64,000 nt of DNA from Schistosoma mansoni. Its lineage: Eukaryota; Platyhelminthes; Trematoda; Strigeidida; Schistosomatidae. Below are positions 25,201 through 37,200 of the stretch, piece by piece. The translations under genes were made by a program, and so were the position numbers. The stretch's first letter is position 1. Every line of letters starts with the position of its first letter. The DNA lies in NCBI RefSeq assembly GCF_000237925.1, contig NW_017386098.1:202310-266309 (forward strand), given 5' to 3'. The notes under the pieces are model-generated. The model was given only the letters and a program-made list of their open reading frames with translations. It did no database searches and was not told where the DNA came from.

Positions 25201-28200
25201 CCACAATCGTAGTATTTCTCGACCTTGGGGCGACGTCTAACTCCGTTGATCGTGAGGTTCTATGGCAGTGTTTGTCACTGAAAGGAGTACCAGAGAAGTA
25301 CATTAACCTCATAAAGGCTCTCTACTCGAACACAACTGGTCGAGTTAGGGCCTATGGCGAACTGTCATCAGAATTGGTTACCTCAAGTGGTGTTCGTCAG
25401 GGCTGTCCACTCTCCTCATTCCTGTTTAACTTTGTCATTGACATGCTTTTAGAGATATTTATTTCATCATCTCAATTTCCTGGAGTTGAACTTTTACCAG
25501 GAGATTCACTTGTTGACTTAGAATACGCCGACGACATAGTTTTATTTGGTGAAGACGCTGACAAAATGCAGAGTCTTTTGACCACTATAAGCAACTATGC
25601 AGGCATGTTCGGGATGCGATTCTCTCCCTCGAAGTGCAAAATGTTACTTCAGGATTGGGTTGCATCGACACCTGAACTAATGATTGGGAGTGAAGTAGTT
25701 CAGCGTGTCTACTACTTCACTTATCTTGGGAGTCTCATCAGCCCTTGTGGTCTGGTGTGTGACGAAATCTCAGCACGGATACAGAAGGCTCGTCTAGCTT
25801 TCGCCAACTTGCGCCATTTATGTCGTAGGCGAGATATCCGTCTAGCAACAAAAGGACGGGTTTACTGCGCAACAGTTCGTTCCGTCCTACTTTATGGCAG
25901 TGAAACATGGCCTATAAGAGTAGAGGATATTCGTAGGCTACTAGTGTTCGGTCATAGGTGTCTTCGAAGCATTGCTCGTATATCCCGGGACCACCGGGTA
26001 AGTAATGCAGATGTTAGGAAACGGGTACTAGGTAAGGATGGTAAATCGATTGATGAAGTAGTGAAACTTCATCAGTTGAGATGGCTGGGACATGTGTTAC
26101 GTATGCCCAACCACCGACTGCCCCGACGTGCAATGTTTCATGGTGTAGGAGTAGGTTGGAAGAAAGCTAGGGGCCGCCAGACCAAAACGTGGCACAAATC
26201 GATGAAGTCACTGACAAGTGGACTGAGCCATGCTGGTAGGTGTAGACTACATGGTTGGGATCCGCGAGATGATAGCAATCGATGGTTAGAGACCTTGAAT
26301 GACATGGCTCAAAATCGTTTGCAATGGCGACGGTGCATCCACTCTTTGTGTTCTACCGAATTCTAATCTTCTGAATTCCTCATGTCCCTATCCTTTTTCT
26401 CTTCCCAAATTTATTTCACTGTATTATACTCCTTCAATAACATCTTCAAACCCTTATCTTTCACATAATACTTATACTCTTACTACTTCTACCACTATGG
26501 GATTTGAATCGACAATTGCATTTCTGTGCTAATTTGGTATGGCAACTCGAACTGATGTACGTACGTACGAAGTTCTACGTTGTAACTGACTGACCAAGTA
26601 TTGAACCCTGGGGTACCCTACTAGGACATTCCATAGCCTGAGAGAAATTGAAGTCAACCTTGACCTTAAAATGTCGATTTTTTAAGATATAAAGTGAGCC
26701 AATTAATTAAAGGCGATTTGAAACCTAATTTTTAAGCTTATTGATAAGACGTACAGTTGACCCTATCAGAAACTTTTGAGAAGTCAAGGTAAATGACGTC
26801 AACCTCCTCCTTGCGACCAAGAATGGATGTACATCTGTCCACCGCAGTCAGCAGATTGATTTTACACGAGTGACCTTTTCTGAAACCGTTCTGTTTGGGT
26901 GAAAGGAAGTAGTCACGTAGACCGTTCCATATCAGGGACTCCATATTTTTTGAGGGTGTTGAAAGAAGTGCTACTGGCCGGTGTGAGCCAGTGTCCAATT
27001 TTCTGGTAATGTGCCTCGGTTTGGTGAATGTGAGAACATCACGCTAAGCGGTGTTGCAAAGTTTAAAGCTGCCTCCCTCAGTATAACATATCCGGACCAA
27101 GATGTGTCTTCTATTAGGTGCTGCAGTTTCCGGTACACCACGTTATGATTGTGCTGAGCTTCATCATATCCTCATTAGTGTTGATGCATGTTTTATCGAT
27201 ACTAACGTTGTCGTAGACCCTCTTCTTTCCTTCACTACGCGTCTTTGTTGGTTAATCCGTTTTAGGACTGCCTTTTCTCAAGTTTGGTGACAACTTTTTT
27301 CACAAACCTGCCAAGAGAATGATGATTTTGCTCAGCAAATCCTCAGCATTCATGTTACACATGCCCACTTACGATCCGACTTACTCTGTTGTTAGCAGTT
27401 ACTGAGGGATCTGTATATTCTTCGTGGAACCAACCTTTGTAATTGTCACTCTGCATGCCAGAGGTGACAGCATACGGCATCCAAGTTGCTTGCATGACTA
27501 TGGTGATGTGAATTGTTTGGTAGGTCCTAGTAAAAGTTTACAACCGTAAAACAAAAAAAGCAATACACGCAAAATATAAAATGAATAAAAACAGGTGGTA
27601 CAAAAGGTAAGAATACACTAAAACTAGCCTTGAAGTGGAAAACTGAAAATCGAATAGTGAGCTGAGGCAAAACCACATTCAACTAATGACTTAGGTGAAA
27701 CTGAAAAAGAAAAGTTATCTACCGGACGTTAAGCTCAGGACAGATTCTTTGGATCAAAAATGGTGCTTTCGTTGAGTAAAAACACAGCGAAAGTTTGAGA
27801 AATGCAAATCATTTTAAAACTAAACTTCCCATTCGTAAAGCCGTACCATCTTGTCATCAGATGCTACGCATAGATGGTGAGTATCAAATTAACCTCAAAG
27901 TCTGGCAAGCTTATTGAGTGGTCTTGAACAGTCAAATGGAAACTGGGTCCTGCGATTCGCAGACAGGAATTCATAAGTTATCTGTCCGTTGGTAACAAGT
28001 TTTTCCAAAAAAGCCAATGTCTTAATGGATAAATCACAATCCAACTTTAAAGACATCTCTATCGTTTAAATCATCATTCAAAAATATTGGCAAATCCAGG
28101 CTCGTAAAAAACTCCTATACTGTTTACTTTCAAATACATTAATCGCAACTCAGAAATGACATGATAACCAAACTTCCATCTTTCCCATCGGAGCTTATTT

Positions 28201-31200
28201 CAAACATATCTATGGTGCTTAAAATTGAAGTTGTCTTTCGTGAGAAACGCCTGTAATTCCTCATCATAGACATTTCCTTCGAATTTCATGTCTTCAGCTT
28301 TCGGTAGTTACACGTTTATGATTTTTGCCATGGGTCACCATTTATTTGTGATGTGTACTTCTCGCAAAATACACTTACAGGGAACTGAAGTGTGATGTGT
28401 AAGTTGAGTCATAAGTTGCCAAGTATTCATTAAGGAAACCTATATGTTATGCCACTGATCCATATTGGTTACAGAATAATTGAGGTGCGAAAATTATGTG
28501 TTCACCAGTCATATTCCTTATGGATTGAGGATTTCATCTGAAAGTCACTTAAATGATAAAATAGGACAAATTTGAATAGATCATTCCATAAACCTATTAT
28601 CTGTTAAATAGGGATATGTTAGATTGTGCAGAACTGGTTTGAATCTTCGATGTGATCATAATCTATTATTAGAGGAGTTAGATATAGCTCTAAGTTGATT
28701 TCAATGTGCCAGTTAGATCTCTTCATTTTAAATTAAGAAAAGGTAGTGAATTCCATGATCAATTAAGACAAAGCTGAAATGAGATACTACATAAACCTCA
28801 AGTTACGTCATAAGTGATTAAAGGCAATCATTTCCAACTGATAAACATCTGAGTTGAAATCATCCAACGATCGTCCCTTTACAAACATCTTTTTACAATT
28901 TAATTGTACTTAAAATGTTTGACCTTAGTTATTTTTTGCTAATCAACTACCTAATTGTTTTTGCTTTCAGTTGTGCGACGTCAAGCGACTTTATGTCGAA
29001 AATAAATCTCATGAAAATGATTAACGAAACTATATCGGATGCACAGGTATTGAGTTTTTGTCCAGGTGTATTATGTTATAATTGTGATAGTATAAACAGT
29101 GGTTAGTCTTAATGAAGCGTTTATCAGAACACCCACTGTCGTATTTGGTCGAAGAATTTATTCAGCGTTTTAAAGCCCAAATATGCGGTCCTACTTCAGA
29201 GATTAAATTTCCCGAGGTTGTTTCAATTATGTCAAACAATGTAACGTTTTAGCCATTTCTAGACTCAGTAACAAACAGAAAATGTGTGCAAGCATTTGGT
29301 CAAAAGAAAAACTCGTTTGCTGAAGTAACACTATACATGCCTGGCACTGGTGACGTCACAGTAAACGGAGCACGACTTCTAGAAGTATTTCCTGAGCTTG
29401 GAAATCGAGAACAAATAGTATTCCCTTTACAACAAACAAGTAAGTTTTTTAATATTTTACTTCGGATTGTGTTTTTGAAGATCCAAATGATATATAATGG
29501 TGAATATAATAAAATTATTTAGGGAAATAAATCCTGTTTCCTTAACTACTTGCAGCCCTTGTACAACCACGTGTAGAAAAATACCGCTCCTCTTTAACTG
29601 CTCTCATATGGCCGTGTGTATATATTGTATATAGAGTATATATAGGGTATTCCTATTCTCTCAGCAACGTCTTGTTTAATTAATTGAGATAATGAACAGC
29701 CAGCGTCTGGTGCTTAAACTGGGATGGTGGGTACGGAGTATTCAGATTAGGAGGACTAAGAATGCCTGATTCCAAACCAATAGTGCACTTAAGCTCCAGG
29801 ATTCTGAGTGATAAAACGGTGTGTGAACTTATTGTTGGTCACCGGCTACTATGTAACTGCATCTCCTAACGTTGTTACTCTGTCTTGTGGACTAGAATTA
29901 TAGGTTAAGGGTTTGGAGAGGCTCCATATGAAAACCATGTGCTTCAGTTTGGGCACCCGGGCAGTATCCTAACTCACACACAAATTAAATGGTGATTACA
30001 ACCGAAAAAAATATCGCATCCTCAAATTATATTCACAATTACTTGGTAACAGTCATTTTTACTTGACATCGTGTCACTTGTCTGTTCTATTTTATTCCCA
30101 TTTTGTGCATTCTTTTATTTTTCAACTGGCACAGAAGCAAGTCTGTGATAGAAATTCTGTCCTATGTAAGCGACCCCGAGTCACTGACTAGACGAAAGTT
30201 GAATGTGTATAAGACTCCTCCATTTTGAGTGCTTAAGTGTGCTCTGATTGAGCTCTTGTTTGAGCTAATCTGATCTTACGTTTTAATGGCCAACAGGTTC
30301 ATAGTCCTAAGCGGACTGATCTAAGCAATTTGACTGCAGCTTCAATTGTAACCACTTATCAAACTGAGCTAGGTTTGATGCTACCTACTAACCCATCGAA
30401 AAGGATAAATGCTCACTGGCTACATTTGCAGGATGTGATGAAAGTGGCGCCTGCATCCCTTCTAGGATTACTACCGGTCCCAATCCCGGATAAAGGAAGA
30501 GGTCGGGCGCAAAGTCAGCAACCTCATCATGTGGGAAACGACCTTGACGAAGCAATACTAACCAGAAAAAACCATTTAAACCCTCCCTTGGGAGTTGAGG
30601 GATCTTCATTTAGAAGAATTATGATGCGTCATGGAGAAAGCTGAGATTCTCCAGAAATCACGAGGCCGATTCCACTTCTAACAACCAGAGCAACAATTAA
30701 TATAGGTACATGGAATGTTCGGCCAATGTGGGAGACCGGGAGGATCAGTTGAATAACTACGGAAATGAGGAGATACAAATTAGCGGTGCTCGAAATAAGT
30801 GAAACCCTTTCGATCCAAGCTGAACAGTAAAGATTAGCTTCGGGAGAGGTGGTGTCCAAAGAAGCACGTAAAAGATTAGAATCTCATGGATCCAAAATTA
30901 TCAAAGCATTATTCAAAACAAAGATGGAGGGTATTGCAGTGAATATCATCCATCGCTATGCACTCACCAACGATGGCAGCGAAAATGACACATATTAGTT
31001 TTGTGGTGCTGAAGTCCGTTCTAGAAAAGTGCCTAGGAAAGGACCTGACGGTACAATATTCCCTCACAAAAGCATGCACAAAGCGACATGAGTCTCACCG
31101 GATCACACTACAGAGAACCAGATCGATCATATTTGTATCACTAAAAAATTCAGAAGGTCAATGGAAGTCGTGAGAACCAAGAGAGGAGCTGACATGGTTT

Positions 31201-34200
31201 CAGATCGGGCAAAGCTTGCGTAAGGACCGAGAAGCCTGGTGGTCGGTGCGTGCTAATGAGATGGAAGCAGCAGCTGTATCTGGTAACTGCCGGAAGCTCT
31301 TCCAACTCATCCAAGCCACTGGCAGCAAGAAGTCTGGTGTGAGTGAAACGATCTACGAGGATGACGGGATGCCAATCACTAACATCTCTCGACGTCTTGG
31401 ACGATGGGCGGAGTTTTTCGAAGGGCAGTTCAACTGGCCTGCTGCTCCGGCAACATCAACCAGTTTGTCCTGCCTTCCATGGCCGGTGACGACTGATTCA
31501 CCAAACGAGGCGGAAGTCCGCAAAGAACTCCAACTCCTGGAGCGCTACCAATCCCTGGGCCCAGATGACTTACCTCCAGCTCTTTTTAAAGATGGTGGTG
31601 ACTTTCTGACTAAGGAATTGACTATGTTGTTTACAAAAGTTTGGGAGTCAGAAAGTGTTCCACATCGTGGAATGAGTCTATAGTCGTCCCTATCTTTAAA
31701 AATGGTTCACGTTGTTCCTGTAACAACTATCGGGGGATAAGTCTACTTCCGATTGCGTCCAAACTATTGGCTTCTGTCATTCTTCGTAGGTTGTTTAAAA
31801 CCCGAGAACGATTGACTCGCGAGGAGCAGGCTGGTTTTCGTTCTGGTCGAGGATGCATTGATCACATCTTCACCCTCCGCCAAATGTTAGAACACTGTCA
31901 TACTTATCGCAGGCCATCAATCGTAGTGTTTCTTGATATCAGGGCTGCCTTCGATTCGTTGGGCAGGACTGTTCTCTGGGATTGTCTATTGAAGAAGGGT
32001 GTGCCTGAGAAGTTCATTAACATCTTAAAGGCCCTGTATACGAACACCTCAGGCAGAGTGAGGGCATACAACCACCTTTCTCCCTTGTTCCATTCGAGCA
32101 GTGGGGTTAGACAGGGTTGCCCAATCTCACCATTCCTCTTCAACTTTGCTAACGATGACGTTCTGGAAACAGCTCTGATGGATGTAAGTAATGGTGGTGT
32201 GGATCTGCTGCCTGGAGAACGACTTCTCGACCTTGAGTATGCGGATGATATTGTCTTACTGTGTGATCATGCCCAAAGCCTGCAATCCGCACTTAATCAG
32301 TTGGCAATCAGTGTCCATAGGTACGGTATATGACTTGCACCTTCGAAGTGCAAAGTACTTCTACAAGACTGGCAGGATTCTAATCCTGTACTCACCCTGG
32401 GTGGTGAGCAGATTGAAGTAGTTGAGAAGTCCGTGTATCTAGGTAGCTACATAAGTTCTGGTGGTGGCGTGAGTGATGAGATTGATGCACGTATAATGAA
32501 AGCCAGAGCAGCTTATGCCAATCTGGGCCATCTTTGGCGCCTTCGTGATGTTAGTCTGGCTGTAAACGGTCGGATCTACGACGCGTCGGTGAGATCAGTT
32601 TTGCTCTATGCTTGTGAAACCTGGTCTCTCCGAGTTGAGGATGTTAGACGCCTCTCTGTGTTTGATCATCGTTGTCTCCGAAGGATTGCTGATATCCAGT
32701 GGCAATACCATGTTAGTAATGCAGAGGTTCGGCATCGAGTGTTCAGGCACAGAGACGATAATTCAATTGGTGTCACCATCTTGAAACACCGACTTCGGTG
32801 GCTTGGATATGTTCTACGAATGTCGTCTCAGAGAAGTCCACGTCGTGAATTGTTTGTGGACTCTGGGACTGGTTAGAAAAAGCGGAGAGGTGGTCAGTGT
32901 ATGACATGGTGTCGTGGTATGAAAGAAAGCTGCAAAGGGCTGACTTCTGTTGCTCCTTCCCGACTTCCTGGTTGGGGTCCGAGAGATGGTGCAACACAGT
33001 GGCTAGAGACGTTATCAGATATGGCTCAGAATAGAAGCCAGTGGCGATCCTTCTGTGACTTTATTTTACTTTCTTCATAAAGAGTGGTTCTAACTTTCTT
33101 AACTGAAAGAGTCTTCTGGTTGTACATTTCACTCCCCCTTTTCTTTTCATCCCTTCTCTTCTTAGTTTCATTATTTTGTGTGGCGCATATGTATCTGATG
33201 CCCTTTTGTACCAATATGTATGTGTTTAAATAAAATAAAATAAAATAATGGTTTCAGATCACGACCTGGTGATTGCCAAGGTGAAAACGAAGCTAAAGAA
33301 ACACTGGACGACTGGAGACACAGCAGTGCAAAGTTTCAATACAGCTTTCCTGCAAGATACTGTTAAACTCAATGAATGGAAGATAACGTTGAGCAGCAGG
33401 TTCCAAGCCTTACAGAATGTACTGAATGAAGAAGAAACTACGATGGAGGACAACTGGAATGTGACCAAAGAAGCATTAACTTCAACGTGTCAGGTGCTAG
33501 GCCGCAAGGAGCATCATCATAAGGAATGGATCTCCATCGGGACACTGGACAGGATTCAAGAAAGGAAGAACAAGAAGATAGCAATTAACAACAGCTGAAC
33601 AAGAATAGAGAAAGTCAAGGCACAGGCCGAACCCACAGAAACAAAGAAGAGAGCGTACAGAAGCATTAGAGCTGACAAGCAGAAATACGTGGAAGACCTA
33701 GCAGTGACAGTGGAAAAAGCTACAAGAGAAGGAAATATGCGACAACTACATGATTCAACGGAGAAACCAGAGGGAAAGCATAGTAAACAAGGGCAGGCAG
33801 TCAAGAGCAGAGGAACAGATGGTAGAATGCTTCGAGGAACTCTTGAATAGGCCAGCTCCATCGAATCCACGAGACATCGAGGCAGCACCTACAGACCTTC
33901 CTATAGATGTCACTTTACCAACTATAGAAGAGTTGGTTGGAGAATCCTGGTCGGCGGTGTATAGTTGATGTAGTTACGTTCAAACTAATCTTCGTTTATC
34001 TTCAAAACTCTGGATAACCGTTTGGAAAAGCTACTTTATCTGCGAACTATGTGGCGAGGATGTGAATATGATTTATGATAACACCCATAAAATTTTGAGT
34101 TTTTGTATTATGTTACACATAATATTCTTTGATTGAGATTGTTATTCTTATAGTATATTTTATAAGTTGAGTGTTCTGTGTTTGTCAGTGCAACTGTTAT

Positions 34201-37200
34201 TTCAACAAACGTAATTTTCGTCTTGTTAATTTACTGTCACTGTGCATATTCGATGAGTGTTAACTAGAACCGATGCACTTTTTCCCTAATTCTTCGATCG
34301 AATATTTTACAGTCAGAGAAACCAGCGATGTTAAGCCCCGGTAATTATCTTTGTATTTCGAAACCTGTCGACATCTGTTAGACCTGAAACCTGCCTGTAT
34401 TTGACTGGTTCCCAGGTAAATGTTAGTTGATGAAGGGAGATAAATTAGCACAAATCTCTATCCTTCCTTGTTAACTAAAGTGATAAGTAGTCAAAATAAA
34501 ACCCAACTTAATTTAGGATTCCCAACCTGCTTTCTTCAAAACTTTGAAAGTAGACGATCAAGAAGTACAATGTTTTGTATATATACTTAGTACACTCAGT
34601 TGAAAATTTCCATGTGCCTTCATTTTGACGCCGATACCAGCTCAAATGAACACAAACCAGTGTATAGTTACTACCACAGACCAAATATACTAAGTACAGA
34701 GTTTTTTTTAATTTATCCCAAAAACTATACAGTTTACGGTAAAAAAAAAGATAATAAAAAAAAACAAATCGATGCTTAGGTTTAATTGTGAAGTTGCTAC
34801 CCGCTCTCAGCAACTCACCAAATGGAAGTTATCAAAGGCAAATGTTCCTAATGGACCAATGAAAGTGACCGTTGCTGCTACCTTGACGTGGTGGTCGGGC
34901 TTGCCTATCGTGATGATTCAATCGAGCTTTACTGGCTGGAACAATCGTTCCTCAAGGTCCTACCATGCCAGACAGGTCGTTTGAAGAGCGGTGAGACTAA
35001 AAGCAGCAATCCCAAGGTCCGAAGGCGAAGTCGTACTGCTGACTGTACGGAGGTGTGACGGCAGTAAGGTGTTTCCTTCAGACAACCAGCATGACAGCGA
35101 TGCTGCCTTCCCACAAGGAGGGGTGGGGTTAGAAAAGGTCGACCCTAAAAATGCACACTTCGCCTTATCCCACGGATATCCGTCTCCGGCGGTAAGGTCC
35201 TTTGAAGAACGGAGCTAACACGTCAAAAATCCCCCACAAAAACTTCGTGTGTGACCGACCTCAAGCAGTTGTCCCTTGGGCACTGCGGCCATGCTCTCAG
35301 GTCATTAAGACCACTTCTAACCCAATTTCCTTTTCAGGTACCCCTAGAAGAACTCTTCCACGGTGTGGGCAACCGGGAAGTGATAACTGCCCTCATACCT
35401 CTAACAGCACTCAAGACCACTGTATTCATAATCAATCTCCTTCTTCAATTCCTACTATTCCTTCTACCTTGACTTTCAACACTAAACTTCCTGTTCCGGT
35501 TTCCTCCTCAAGTGTCACCATGGCCAACGATTCTAGTGCGCGAAACGCTGTCCCAGGTCTACTAAAACCTCGCTCCAAACTATACATTGGAGCCTTCAAC
35601 GTACGTACCCTAAGTCAAATCGGTCAACAGGCCTCCTTAGCTAAAACCCTAGAATCTCGTACGATTGATGTATGCTGTGTCTCCGAAACACGCATACAGG
35701 ATCCTAGTGTGGTCATTCACTTGACCTCACCTCGCCAAAATGGACAGCCAACGAAGTACACTCTCCGTGTATCTGGCGACCCTATGGCTAGTTCTCGTGG
35801 ACTTGCAGGTGTAGGCATAGCACTAAGTACAAGGACAGAACAGGCACTACTAGAATGGATCCCCGTTAACAGTCGCCTGTGTGCTGTCCGGCTAAATGGC
35901 TCCGTAAGAACTCGGAAGGATAGGGACACACGTCGTTGCCTTTTCGTCGTTTCTGCCTACGCTCCCACTGACTGCAGCCATGATGAAGTGAAAGATGACT
36001 TTTACAGAAAGCTCTCTGAGCTTCTTCAGAAAGCTAAGCGCTCAGACATAGTAGTCGTAGCGGGTGACTTTAATGCCCAGGTAGGCAGCTTAAATCAAAC
36101 AGAAAGACATTTAGGTGGGTATTTTAGTATTCCGGCTCAACGAACCGATAATGGTGATCGTCTGTTGCAACTATGCTCAGACAATCGTTTATTTTTAGCA
36201 AGCACTAATTTTAAGCATAAGGAGAGACATCGTCTAACATGGCGACCACCTGCACCAAACCAACGATGGACTCAAATAGACCATATTGTCATCAGTCATC
36301 GTTGGAGAGGCTCAATAGAAGATTGTCGCTCGTATTGGAATACTTGTTTAGACTCTGATCACACTTTAATACGAGCGCGCATTTGTCTGCGCCTCAATGG
36401 ACGCAGGAAAAGTACACTAAGAAGACCCATTAGGATTGAACTGGCGGACGAGAAAGCCAAATGCGAATTCCAGAAACAACTGAGTTCACATCTAGGCAGT
36501 TCTGTAAACGAGACTGACCCAGATGCTGCTTGGAAAGACATACAAACAGCTGTCAAAACAACAGCGACATCCGTTAGTGATTTGAACCAAGGGGTTACGA
36601 AAACCCACTGGATTTCTTCTAAGTCTATTTCACTGATGGATTCGCGTAAACTCATCCTATCAGGCTCCGAACACGACGAAGAGCGTAAACAAATTAGATC
36701 TAGGTTAACTAAAAGTCTGAGGAACGATCGTGAGCAGTGGTGGGCGACGAAAGCAAAAGAGATGGAAAAGGCAGCGACTGTAGGCAACACCAGGCAACTA
36801 TTCAGACTAATAAAAGAAACCGGGACTAAGAAGTCAAGTGTAAGTGAGACAATCTCGGAAAAAGACGGAACCCCTATCTACTCTCAACCGAAACGTTTAG
36901 AACGATGGGCGGAACACTTTAAGGAGCAGTTGAGCTGGCCTTCAGCTACTGCACAACTACCCACTATTCCCAGAAAACCTGAATGGAACATTGAAGTAGG
37001 CCCCTCGACCCTACTTGAAGTTCAAAAGGCTATAACTAATCTGAAACGAGGAAGAGCAGCTGGTCCAGATGTCTTTAAATATGGTGGTCCAATTTTAGCG
37101 ATTAGGTTGACTAATATTCTGGCTAAAATCTGGGAGTTGGACGTAATCCCATCTGACTGGTCACAATCTCTGATTGCCCCAATATATAAGAAGGGGCCAA

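Noticed and set aside
34260-34451. RT-like frame with AGFR and NYRG motifs
   Set aside because: The motifs are in the reverse of the order found in every RT, and the surrounding sequence matches no LINE here. At best a scrambled scrap.
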